64,000 nucleotides of DNA, from positions 124,001 to 188,000 of the forward strand of contig NZ_JADMLH010000006.1 in assembly GCF_016464385.1 (NCBI RefSeq), written 5' to 3'. The stretch comes from Nucisporomicrobium flavum (GTDB lineage: Bacteria; Actinomycetota; Actinomycetes; Mycobacteriales; Micromonosporaceae). The stretch's first letter is position 1; each line of letters opens with the position of its first letter. Below, piece by piece: positions 44,004 to 51,312 of the stretch. Made by a program: the position numbers and the translations under genes. Under the pieces are notes generated by a model. That model ran no database searches, was not told the DNA's origin, and saw nothing but the letters and a program-made list of their open reading frames with translations.

Positions 44004-44444
44004 CTACGACGCGTCGGTGATGCGGTACGCCGACCAGCCGTCCGGGACCGGGGTGCCGCACCACACCGCCAGCACCGCAGCGCTCGCCGGGAACAGCGGG
44101 GCGGGCAGGGCGGCGAGCGGCCACCACTGCCAGCGTTCGAAGACGTGAGGTTCGCGGACCTGCGGGGTGCCGCCGGCGTGCTCCGCCACCACGCCCGCGG
44201 TCACCGCGCCCGCCGCGAGGTCGATCGCGACCGCGAAGGCACGCGGGCCGGCCGGCGTGAGGCCGGCTTCCTCCACCGTCTCCCGCACGGCGGCGTCGGC
44301 GAACGTCTCGCCGGGTTCCAGGCTGCCGCCGGGCAGGCACCACGTCGCGGTCTCGCCGCTCTTCGTGCGATGCCCGAGCAGCACCTCGCCGCCGGACCGC
44401 AGCACCACCATGCCGACGCCGGGCGGCCGGGATCGATCAGTCAT
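44004..44444 (-). CDS. Nudix hydrolase
   Basis: 146 residues. Nudix box GGSLEPGETFADAAVRETVEEAGL is complete. WCLPGG precedes it and ERWQWWPLAALP follows, as in the NUDT15/MTH1-like nucleotide-cleaning group. It hydrolyses an unknown nucleoside-diphosphate derivative. It lies 58 bp upstream of the flavin reductase gene on the same strand. Confidence 0.9.
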   Translation of the reverse strand: MTDRSRPPGVGMVVLRSGGEVLLGHRTKSGETATWCLPGGSLEPGETFADAAVRETVEEAGLTPAGPRAFAVAIDLAAGAVTAGVVAEHAGGTPQVREPHVFERWQWWPLAALPAPLFPASAAVLAVWCGTPVPDGWSAYRITDAS

Positions 44445-44507
44445 GGCCGCGACGATGCCACGCCCGGGCGCCGGGGTCGTCGCCGGGTGCGGGAACGATC
44501 GAGGTGA

Positions 44508-46085
44508 TCAGTAACCGACGTCGCGGCGGCGCAGCCCGAGGTAGCCGGCGCCGATGGTGGCGGCCGCGACCAGGGCGATCGTGATCAGCGGGGCCGGTCC
44601 CAGGTCCGCCAGCGGCACCTGCGGCGTGTGCACGAACGGCGACGCCTTCTGCGCCCAGCCCGGCAGGTCGAACGACTCGGCGAAGAGGGCGACGACCGTG
44701 CAGTAGCCCACGGCGGTCCAGCCCACCGCGGCGGCCGGGCGGGGCGTCCAGCCGACGGCCAGCACCACGACGGCGATGACGAGCCACACCGCCGGCACGT
44801 ACGCGAGCGCGACGCCGGCGAGCCGCGGCGCCTGGCCCGCGTCCGAGACGATGATGGCGTACGTCGTGCCCTCGCCGAGGCCGAAGGCGACGAGCAGCAG
44901 CGCGCCGCCGGTCAGGGCCACGCTGAGGTGCCCGGCGAGCCAGGACAGCCGCCCGGTGGCCGTGGCCAGCACCGGTTCGGCCCGCCCGGAGGTCTCCTCG
45001 GCGCGGAGCCGCAGCACGCTGGTCACGCCGTACGCCGCCGCGATCAGCGCCGAGAGGCTCACGGTCAGCGCCAGGTACGCGTCGACGACGTCCGCCGCGC
45101 CGCCCGGCAGGAACTTCGCGATCTCCGGGTTGTCCTTGACGTACTGCTCGATGCTCTCCGCGACCGAGCCGTACGCGACGCCGAGCAGCGCCATCCCGGC
45201 CGCCCACCCGGCCAGGCTCGCCCGCTGCAGGCGCCACGCCAGCGCTGTGGCGTTCCGCAGCGATCTTGCGGCCCGGGCCCGGCCGGGGCGGGGTGCCACC
45301 AGGCCCGCGCCGAAGTCACGCCGCCGCGACAGGGCGACGGCGAGGGCCACCAGCAGCGCGGACGCCCCGAGCGGCAGCAGCAGCGGCCACCACCGGTCAC
45401 CGGTGTACGGGAACGTGCGCTGCCCCCATCCGATGGGCGAGGCCCAGGACAGGGCGCCGCTGCCCACGTCCCCGGCGGCCCGCAGGACGTACGCGGCACC
45501 GATGGCGAGGCCGACCGCCCCGTACACGGCCCGAACGCTCTCGAAGACCTGCGCCGCGACCGCGGTGGCGGCGGCGACCGTGACGCCCACGGCGGCCATC
45601 GCGACGCCGAACAGCAGCGAACCGCCCAGCGGGAGGCCCGTACCGGCCGCCACGGCGAAGATCAGCATCGCGACCGCGAGGTTCGCCAGCCCGGTCAGGG
45701 CTAGCGCCGCCGCGAGCGGGGCCTGCCGCCCCACCCGGCCCGACCGGATCAGCTCGGCGCGGCCGGTCTCCTCCTCGGCGCGGGTGTGCCGGCCGACGAG
45801 GAACATGGTCATCAGCGCGACCACGACCGCGGCGAACGCGAAGATCTCGAACACGATCTCGCCGCCGATGGAGCCGAGCAGCCGGGTCGGCCCGCTCATC
45901 GCGATCACCGCCGTGTTGCCGCCGATCGTGCGGCGCAGCCGTTCGAGGGCCTCCGGGCTGTCGTACAGGTTCTGGCTCTGCGCGGACTGCACCAGCACGA
46001 GGAGCGTGGCGCCCAGGAGCCACCACGGCAGCGCGGCGCGTTCCCGGCGGAGCATGAAGCGCAGCAGGTCCCGCGTACCGGTCAT
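44508..46085 (-). CDS. ABC-2 type exporter permease (duplicated six-helix halves)
   Basis: 525 residues with about twelve hydrophobic helices arranged as two similar halves. The motifs HTRAEEETGRAELI and LRAEETSGRAEPVLA, one per half, mark actinobacterial drug or antibiotic exporter permeases that work with a separate ATPase. No such ATPase is next to it (upstream is a hemerythrin, downstream a Nudix hydrolase), so the partner is missing or elsewhere. Gap to the hemerythrin gene is 37 bp, so they may be on one mRNA. Confidence 0.88.
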   Translation of the reverse strand: MTGTRDLLRFMLRRERAALPWWLLGATLLVLVQSAQSQNLYDSPEALERLRRTIGGNTAVIAMSGPTRLLGSIGGEIVFEIFAFAAVVVALMTMFLVGRHTRAEEETGRAELIRSGRVGRQAPLAAALALTGLANLAVAMLIFAVAAGTGLPLGGSLLFGVAMAAVGVTVAAATAVAAQVFESVRAVYGAVGLAIGAAYVLRAAGDVGSGALSWASPIGWGQRTFPYTGDRWWPLLLPLGASALLVALAVALSRRRDFGAGLVAPRPGRARAARSLRNATALAWRLQRASLAGWAAGMALLGVAYGSVAESIEQYVKDNPEIAKFLPGGAADVVDAYLALTVSLSALIAAAYGVTSVLRLRAEETSGRAEPVLATATGRLSWLAGHLSVALTGGALLLVAFGLGEGTTYAIIVSDAGQAPRLAGVALAYVPAVWLVIAVVVLAVGWTPRPAAAVGWTAVGYCTVVALFAESFDLPGWAQKASPFVHTPQVPLADLGPAPLITIALVAAATIGAGYLGLRRRDVGY

Positions 46086-46122
46086 CGCCAGACCTCATCT
46101 CCTCGCGGGCGGCGGGCGGGCC

Positions 46123-46587
46123 CTACGCCGGGAGGCGGATGCCGACCCGGGCGCGTACCGCGTCCACCGTGTCCCAGTCGGACCCGCCGAGGGTGGTCAG
46201 CGCGGCGGGGAACACCCCATCCTGCTCCTTGAGGATGTGCTCGCGCAGCACCTCCAGGGTCGCGATCAGGTCGTCCGGCCAGCCGCCGTCGGCCGGTACG
46301 CCCGCGGCGGCCGCGCCGAGGACGGCCTCGACCCGGCGGTGTTCGTCGCGCAGGGCGGCCACGTGGTCGGGGAAGTCGTCGGTCAGCAGGGGGAAAAGCC
46401 CCTCCTCCTCGACCACGGTGTGCGGCTCGAGGACGGTGCTGATGCTGCGGGCCAGCTCGGCCATGCGGGGCACGTCCGCGGCGGCGTGGGCGGTCCGCAC
46501 CTCGGCGATCATCGCGACGACCTCGTCGTGCTCGCGGGTCAGTTCCTCGATGGCGGTGACGGACTGGCAGCCGCAGTACTCACACAT
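46123..46587 (-). CDS. Hemerythrin-domain protein with N-terminal MCEYCGC motif
   Basis: 154 residues from ATG 46587. A four-helix hemerythrin-like domain: His20 (REHDEV), LEPHTVVEEEGLF, DEHRRVEAVL and LREHILKEQDGVF provide the His/Glu ligands of a di-iron centre. The N-terminal MCEYCGC (Cys2, 5, 7) is conserved in a group of actinobacterial homologues. Such proteins sense or handle O2, NO or iron. A full DosR-like box lies 64-77 bp upstream, so low-oxygen or NO induction is likely. Confidence 0.9.
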   Translation of the reverse strand: MCEYCGCQSVTAIEELTREHDEVVAMIAEVRTAHAAADVPRMAELARSISTVLEPHTVVEEEGLFPLLTDDFPDHVAALRDEHRRVEAVLGAAAAGVPADGGWPDDLIATLEVLREHILKEQDGVFPAALTTLGGSDWDTVDAVRARVGIRLPA

Positions 46588-46650
46588 GATCTGACCCCCG
46601 GCTCGGCTTGCGGACCTTTCCACTGTCGCCGCGCGAGCGAGGGCCGGCCA

Positions 46651-46664
46651 GGGACCTTCGGCCC
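46651..46664 (-). promoter_or_regulatory. DosR-like box GGGCCGAAGGTCCC before the hemerythrin gene
   Basis: On the minus strand the site reads GGGCCGAAGGTCCC, the best copy in the window and an imperfect palindrome (GGGNC...GGTCCC). It ends 64 bp before the hemerythrin start, a position suited to activation. Confidence 0.55.
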
Positions 46665-46694
46665 GGACTGGCGGGACCCGGCGGGCGGAGGAGA

Positions 46695-46742
46695 GGCACG
46701 GACGCCGGACCTCAGGGGGGCTTCCGGTCCGGCGTCCGTGCC
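46695..46742. terminator. 17-bp perfect stem-loop between two divergent genes
   Basis: GGCACGGACGCCGGACC (46695-46711) pairs fully with GGTCCGGCGTCCGTGCC (46726-46742) around a 14-nt loop, followed on the plus strand by GTTTT. By structure it is an intrinsic terminator, but no gene ends nearby; both flanking genes point away from it. It could insulate the two promoters, attenuate a leader toward 46922 or end a small RNA. The remainder of the 334-bp gap holds only the boxes listed here. Confidence 0.65.
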
Positions 46743-46833
46743 GTTTTGCCGCCGTGGCCGTGTCATCGGCGCCCGGCGGCGGCGGGGGTCCTTCTCAGCT
46801 GCCAGCATGATCCCCGGGAGCCGCGCGCCGGTA

Positions 46834-46868
46834 CGGACGTTGGTCACGCCGGTCCGGACCTCCGGCCC
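46834..46868 (+). promoter_or_regulatory. Tandem DosR-like boxes before the MshC/CysS-like gene
   Basis: CGGACGTTGGTCAC (46834-46847) and CGGACCTCCGGCCC (46855-46868) start 21 bp apart, two helical turns, so both would face the same side of DNA. The second matches the hemerythrin box at 12 of 14 positions. They end 54 bp before ATG 46922. Confidence 0.45.
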
Positions 46869-46921
46869 TCTCCTGCCCCGGCCGGTGGCGCGCGCCGCCC
46901 GGGCGGGCACATCATGGGCGG

Positions 46922-48091
46922 ATGACCCTTCCCAGCGCGGCCTCTGCCGAAAGCGCCGGCGCGGCGCGGCGTACGGATCTGGTCGCGCCCGGCGCGGCAC
47001 TGCGGCTCCGCGGTGACCGGCTGCCCGTGGTGGGCACGGCGCGGCTCTACACCTGCGGGATCACGCCGTACGACGTGACGCATCTGGGGCACGCCTCGAC
47101 GTTCATCTGGTCGGATCTGCTCGCCTCCGTGTGGCGGCTGTGCGGGGTGGAGACGGTGGGCTGCCGCAACGTCACCGACGTGGACGACGTGCTGACCCGG
47201 GCGGCGGGCGCGCGGGGCAGCGACTTCGCGCAGTTCGCGCTGCAGCAGGAGTACGCCTTCGACAAGGACATGACGGCTCTGCGGGTACGCCGCCCGGCGC
47301 ACGAACCCCGGGCACGGCACTACATCCGTACGGTTCAGCAGCTCGCCGAAGCGTTGCTGGCCGCGGATCGCGCGTACGTCCGGAACGGTTTTGTGTTCTT
47401 CCGCGGCGCGCAGGTCGCGGCGGATTCCGGGCTGCCCCGCGAGGTGGCGCTGGCGCGCAGCGCCGAGTTCGGGGACGACCCGCACGACCCGGACCGCGAC
47501 GACCCGTTCGACGTGGCGGTGTGGCGCCCGTCGGCACCGGGCGAGCCGGCCTGGCCGGGTCCGTGGGGCCCGGGACGGCCGGGCTGGCACGCCGAGTGCG
47601 CGGCGATGGCGCTGTCGGTGCTCGGCTCGAGCGTGGACGTGCTGGCCGGCGGCGAGGACCTGGCGTTCCCGCACCACGCCTACCAGGCGGCGATGGTCGA
47701 GGCGGTGACGTCGGTGGCGCCGTTCGCCCGGGCCCGCCTGCACGTCGGCGCGGTCCACCGGGGCGGCGCGAAGATGGCGAAGAGCACGGGCAACCTGACC
47801 CTGGTCGCCGACCTCCTGCGCGACCACTCCCCCGCGACGGTACGGCTGCTCGTGCTCGACCGGCCGTGGCATGCCCAGTGGGAGTATCGTCCCGGCGACC
47901 TCGACAGGGCGGCCGCCCGCCTGGAGCTCCTCTACGCGGCGGCCGGGCGTCCCGGCGGCGCCGCCGCGACCACGACGGCGGTCGTCACGGCGCTGCTGGA
48001 CGACCTCGACGTCCCGCTCGCCGTGGAGACCGCCCTGACGGACGGCGGTGAGGCCGCACGGCTGCTGCTGAGGGTGCTGGCGCTGGCCTGA
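46922..48091 (+). CDS. MshC/CysS-like cysteine-activating ligase (short cysteinyl-tRNA synthetase homologue)
   Basis: 389 residues. Class I synthetase fold: YTCGITPYDVTHLGHAST contains the Cys zinc ligand and HIGH-like THLGH, WHAECAAMA and FPHHAYQ give further zinc ligands, and KMAKSTGNL is the KMSKS variant. It is shorter than CysS (about 460) and near MshC (about 410). MshC joins cysteine to GlcN-inositol in mycothiol synthesis. The GITPYD...HLGHA string is the MshC-style sequence, so a thiol ligase is favoured. It may be an inducible second copy, because it sits beside redox genes and not with other mycothiol genes. The last 160 bp overlap the antisense small Cys-rich gene. Confidence 0.82.
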   Translation: MTLPSAASAESAGAARRTDLVAPGAALRLRGDRLPVVGTARLYTCGITPYDVTHLGHASTFIWSDLLASVWRLCGVETVGCRNVTDVDDVLTRAAGARGSDFAQFALQQEYAFDKDMTALRVRRPAHEPRARHYIRTVQQLAEALLAADRAYVRNGFVFFRGAQVAADSGLPREVALARSAEFGDDPHDPDRDDPFDVAVWRPSAPGEPAWPGPWGPGRPGWHAECAAMALSVLGSSVDVLAGGEDLAFPHHAYQAAMVEAVTSVAPFARARLHVGAVHRGGAKMAKSTGNLTLVADLLRDHSPATVRLLVLDRPWHAQWEYRPGDLDRAAARLELLYAAAGRPGGAAATTTAVVTALLDDLDVPLAVETALTDGGEAARLLLRVLALA

Positions 48092-48195
48092 AGCGCGGCG
48101 AGCTCGTCGGCGTCGAGCAGATACAGGTACGGGCACTCCTGCGGGCCGGCCGCGAGGCAGCTCCCGCAGGGACGCGACGGGTCGATGACACACAT
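47932..48195 (-). CDS. Small Cys-rich protein (CX7CX2CX7C), C-terminus uncertain
   Basis: From ATG 48195 the product starts MCVIDPSRPCGSCLAAGPQECPYLYLLDADELAALQ. Cys2, 10, 13 and 21 could hold a metal or Fe-S cluster. After about residue 36 the reading frame continues as Ser/Ala-rich low-complexity sequence that is simply antisense to the ligase gene, so the true protein may be only about 40 residues and a frame error or alternative end is possible. A DosR-like box lies 61-73 bp upstream, at the same distance as for the hemerythrin gene, which also encodes an N-terminal Cys motif. Family not recognised. Confidence 0.55.
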   Translation of the reverse strand: MCVIDPSRPCGSCLAAGPQECPYLYLLDADELAALQASASTLSSSRAASPPSVRAVSTASGTSRSSSSAVTTAVVVAAAPPGRPAAA

Positions 48196-48255
48196 GCCGG
48201 GCTCCTCACCGTCGTTGCTGCCCCCAGTCTGGCGGCGCGGCGGCGCCGCACGTCA

Positions 48256-48268
48256 GGGCCGAGGTCCC
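48256..48268 (-). promoter_or_regulatory. DosR-like box variant GGGCCGAGGTCCC (13 bp)
   Basis: The same sequence as the main box but one base shorter in the spacer. It lies 61-73 bp before the small Cys-rich gene. The shorter spacing may weaken binding. Confidence 0.4.
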
Positions 48269-48269
48269 G

Positions 48270-48297
48270 GTCCGCAGGGCCCGACGGCCCTGCGGAC
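48270..48297 (-). terminator. Terminator hairpin after the secreted DUF6345-like gene
   Basis: GTCCGCAGGGC and GCCCTGCGGAC form an 11-bp perfect stem with a CCGACG loop, starting about 10 bp after the stop of the minus-strand gene at 48308. No U-tract. Confidence 0.75.
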
Positions 48298-48307
48298 GCG
48301 GCCGGCC

Positions 48308-49948
48308 TCAGGACCCGCCGGAGATGTACCAGTACCCGGTGACCGACGCGGCGGGCACGTCGGGGCTGACGGCGCCCCTGCCCCAGAAGTAGTCGTTCAT
48401 GCTGACCGCGCCGCCCGGCCCGATCGGGCCCATGCTGGCCCAGACCACCTCGGCCGGCTGGTCGTCGATCGACGCCTGCGCCCAGGCGCTGCGGACCGGC
48501 ATCGGCTTGTTCCACCACAGGAACGGGCTGCGCAGCAGGTAGTTCGCGTACGTGCCGCCGTGCGAGGCGCTGTGGTACGAGACGGTGTGGAAGCTGTTGA
48601 TCTGGTGCAGGCCGGCGAACGCGGGACCCCAGCGCTGCCACCACCGCTGCCCGCCGGACTCCTGGGCCAGGATCAGGCACGTGAACAGGCTCATCCACTC
48701 GGCGTCCCCGTTGCCCCAGCGGGCGTCCGTGTTCGCCAGGAACGAGTCGTCGTTGCTGCTGCACCCGGCGAAGCTGAACCCGGTCGGCGCGCCGTGCCCC
48801 TGCCAGTACGTCATGTCGACGTGGTCGGCCCAGTCGCTGTCGTCACCGCCGTACGCGGGGTCCTTGAAGTCCTGCTCCCACGCGTTCTGGTCGCGCCAGC
48901 TGAACTCCACGGGGATGCCGCGGCTCGTGAACTGACCGTTGAACGACGCGAGGTTCTCGCCCGTGTGCGCCAGCCCCGAGCACGGGCCCGTGCCCTCGCT
49001 GCCCACGTCGGCGACGCCGTACGCGCGCGACGTGACCCGGCCGGCGGCGCCCGGGCGGGGCTCCTGCGGCGCGGGCGGCTCCGGCAGCCGGGCGTCCACC
49101 GCGGCGGGGACGACCACCCGTTGCGCCTGGGCGCCGGCGGTGTCCACACCGGAGCATCGCAGGCTCGGCTCGATGGTCTGCACGGCCGTGGCCAGCGCCG
49201 GCGCCCAGTAGACCGGGGCGGCCGAGGTGACCCGTACGCCCTGGCCCATCACCCGGCTGCAGCGGTCCAGCGCGCCGGCGGCGTCGAGCACCTCGACCGC
49301 GCCGGCCTGCTCGAGGCCGCGGGTGCTGACCGAGAGCCCCGTGGCGGCGCCCCGGCCGTCGAACGAGAGGCGCAGCTTGGCGCCGGGGCCCTCGTACGGC
49401 AGGCCGGCGAGCGTGAACGCGTACGAGACGCTGGTGTCCAGCGCGGCCGACACGATGGTCCGTCCGCGCCGGTCGACCGCGGTCATCATGGTCTTGCGGG
49501 CGACGGGCTTCGCGTCGCGCGGCAGCAGCTTCGCCGTCGCGAGCGCCGAGGTGGCCCGGCGCAGCGCCGTCGCCGTGCTGATGGTCCGAAGCCGCTTCAG
49601 CGCCGCGATGTCGAGCACGGCGCGGGTGGTGGGCCGCCCGTCCTCGTCCCTGCCACGGCCGGCGGCCCGGGTCGGCACGGCGAGGAACGACTTCTCCGAG
49701 GCGTACCGGACGCCGCCGTCCTCGCCGCGGGCGAGCTGCTTGAGGCCCAGGGCACGGGCGAGGCCGGCCGCCTGGTCACCGGTCAGGCCGGACGACCGTA
49801 CGGCGAAGACCGGCAGCGTCACCCGCTCGGCGCCGCTGGCGGGCGCGGCGGCCACGCTCAGCCCCAGCGGCACGGCGAGCGCCACGGCCAGCACTCCGGC
49901 CGTTCCCACCCGTCGTCGTTGCGGTGTTTCCGTCTCGCGCTGCATCAC
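48308..49948 (-). CDS. Secreted protein with DUF6345-like C-terminal domain
   Basis: 546 residues with a Sec signal peptide (VGTAGVLAVALAVPLGLSVAAAPASG). The N-terminal half resembles a propeptide-like region (LARALGLKQL, TTRAVLDIAALKRL). The C-terminal half has WADHVDMTYWQGHGAPTGFSF, LFTCLIL and GLHQINSFHTVSYHS, with His and Cys residues in a caspase-like or gingipain-like arrangement, known as DUF6345. A secreted peptidase is possible but not shown. ATG 49948 or the next ATG at 49945 may be used. Confidence 0.75.
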   Translation of the reverse strand: MMQRETETPQRRRVGTAGVLAVALAVPLGLSVAAAPASGAERVTLPVFAVRSSGLTGDQAAGLARALGLKQLARGEDGGVRYASEKSFLAVPTRAAGRGRDEDGRPTTRAVLDIAALKRLRTISTATALRRATSALATAKLLPRDAKPVARKTMMTAVDRRGRTIVSAALDTSVSYAFTLAGLPYEGPGAKLRLSFDGRGAATGLSVSTRGLEQAGAVEVLDAAGALDRCSRVMGQGVRVTSAAPVYWAPALATAVQTIEPSLRCSGVDTAGAQAQRVVVPAAVDARLPEPPAPQEPRPGAAGRVTSRAYGVADVGSEGTGPCSGLAHTGENLASFNGQFTSRGIPVEFSWRDQNAWEQDFKDPAYGGDDSDWADHVDMTYWQGHGAPTGFSFAGCSSNDDSFLANTDARWGNGDAEWMSLFTCLILAQESGGQRWWQRWGPAFAGLHQINSFHTVSYHSASHGGTYANYLLRSPFLWWNKPMPVRSAWAQASIDDQPAEVVWASMGPIGPGGAVSMNDYFWGRGAVSPDVPAASVTGYWYISGGS

Positions 49949-50078
49949 TGCCCCCCGCGTTCGTGGTCACGGCACCGGTCGGCGCCGCGCCCAGTATGGG
50001 CAGGGTCATATGCCGGAAATGCCGGTACGGAACGCGAGACGGATAGGCGACAGGGTCGTCCGACGATTCGCCGTTTGC

Positions 50079-50450
50079 TCAGTCCGATGCGATCTGCAGA
50101 TCGTGGTAGTCACCGATCGACAGGATCACGGCGCCGTCACGCACGAGCTCGTAATCCCACAGTTTGTGCTCCGGGTCGAACGACTCGAGCGACGGCTCCA
50201 TCCGCAGGAACATCTCCCGGACGGCGTCGGTGAGCGGACCGGCGATCTCCACGGCGTCGCGCATCCCGCTCCACGGCCGCACCTCCACCCCGGGCAGCGC
50301 CAGGAAATCGGCGCGCCCGTGGCTCAGCTGACCCTCGCCGTCGGGTACGTGCACCCGGAACGAGTCGGCACGGTCGAGGTGGTCCCGCAGCAGGGCCCGC
50401 CATTGCCCGTCGGGCACGGCTCCCAGATAGGTCAGCGTCACGACCCGCAT
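50079..50450 (-). CDS. Hypothetical 123-residue protein
   Basis: The start ATG 50450 is chosen because MRVVTLTYLGAVPDGQWRALLRDHL looks like a natural N-terminus, with the longer frame upstream having Arg-rich shadow character. The protein is soluble and acidic, with no motif I can name (WDYELVRDGAVILSIGDYHDLQ). It is divergent from the deazaflavin oxidoreductase gene. The 128 bp after it up to the secreted gene hold no feature I can see. Confidence 0.65.
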   Translation of the reverse strand: MRVVTLTYLGAVPDGQWRALLRDHLDRADSFRVHVPDGEGQLSHGRADFLALPGVEVRPWSGMRDAVEIAGPLTDAVREMFLRMEPSLESFDPEHKLWDYELVRDGAVILSIGDYHDLQIASD

Positions 50451-50586
50451 CCTATGATCCGCCCGCCCGTGACCCGGGCCGGTCGTCCCCGGCCGCAAGG
50501 CCACCCTGCCCTGGCCGCGGTGCCCTCGGCGCCGCACGGTGAAAGTGCCGGCACCGACGTGCCGCACGAACCGGAGGCGGTCACCG

Positions 50587-50985
50587 ATGCCATTCCCGCG
50601 ACTCCTCACGAAGGTCACCCGTGGCCGGGTCAACAGGCTGATGCTGCACCTGGCGGGTCACGCCGCGTTCGCCGACCTCGAGCACGTCGGCCGCCGGTCC
50701 GGGCGCGTGCACCACACGCCGGTGCGGGCCTTCCGCGTCGGGGACACCGTGGTGATCGGCCTCAACTTCGGCCGCCGCTCCGACTGGTTCCTCAACGTCA
50801 CCCGGGCGGGAGGCTGCCGGATCCACCTGGGCCGGGAACGGCTGGAACTGGGCGTACCGCGGCTCGTCCCCGCCGAGGAGGCGACCCGGGAGATCCCCGC
50901 GGTCTTCCGGTACGCGCTGCGCTACGTGGCCCGTACCGAGGAGTGCCTGGTGCTGCCCGTCGTGGGGGTTGCCACCCCTATATAG
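50587..50985 (+). CDS. Deazaflavin (F420)-dependent nitroreductase-family protein (DDN-like)
   Basis: 132 residues from ATG 50587 (GGAGG nine bases upstream). A split-barrel fold with the family pattern LEHVGRRSGRVHHTPVRAF, VIGLNFGRRSDWFLNV and GGCRIHLG. Proteins of the mycobacterial Ddn group use reduced F420 to reduce quinones or nitro compounds. A weak box-like site (GGGCCGGTCGTCCC, 50476-50489) lies between it and the divergent gene. It is 9 bp before the PadR-type regulator, so probably cotranscribed. Confidence 0.9.
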   Translation: MPFPRLLTKVTRGRVNRLMLHLAGHAAFADLEHVGRRSGRVHHTPVRAFRVGDTVVIGLNFGRRSDWFLNVTRAGGCRIHLGRERLELGVPRLVPAEEATREIPAVFRYALRYVARTEECLVLPVVGVATPI

Positions 50986-50994
50986 AGTAAGACC

Positions 50995-51312
50995 ATGGGT
51001 GTGCACCGGATGACGATTCCGCGGCTCCTGCTGCTGCGAGCGCTGCTGGCCGACCCCGCCGCCGAGCGGTACGGCCTCGACCTCGCCCTGCAGGCCGGGC
51101 TCGAACCGGGCAGCGTCTACCCGATTCTTGTCGCGTTCGAGAACGCCGGATGGCTGGAGAGCCGCGTCGAGGACGTCGACGCCTCCGCCGCCGGCCGGCC
51201 CCGGCGCCGCTACTACCGGCTCACCGCCGAGGGCGTCGACGCGGGGCGTACGGCGCTCGCCGAGGCCGCCCGCAAGCGCCGCCGTACGGCCGGCGGGGAG
51301 CTCGCGTGGTGA
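50995..51312 (+). CDS. PadR-like transcriptional regulator
   Basis: 105 residues with a winged HTH of PadR type: LLLLRALLADPAAERYGLDLALQAGLEPGSVYPILVAFENAGWLESR and RRRYYRLTAEGVDA. The C-terminal dimerisation part is short. An AT-rich stretch (CTATATAGAGTAA) right before ATG 50995 may be its promoter or operator. The stop TGA overlaps the start of the next membrane protein, the usual arrangement where a PadR-like protein controls a membrane partner. Confidence 0.88.
   Translation: MGVHRMTIPRLLLLRALLADPAAERYGLDLALQAGLEPGSVYPILVAFENAGWLESRVEDVDASAAGRPRRRYYRLTAEGVDAGRTALAEAARKRRRTAGGELAW

Noticed and set aside
46588..46921. T-box or other tRNA-sensing leader before the MshC/CysS-like gene
   Set aside because: A strong hairpin is present but the T-box sequence (TGGNACCGCG) and stem I features are missing.
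50476..50489. GGGCCGGTCGTCCC as another DosR-like box
   Set aside because: Only 11 of 14 positions match and the mismatches are in the core; in such GC-rich DNA this may be chance. Noted but not listed as a site.
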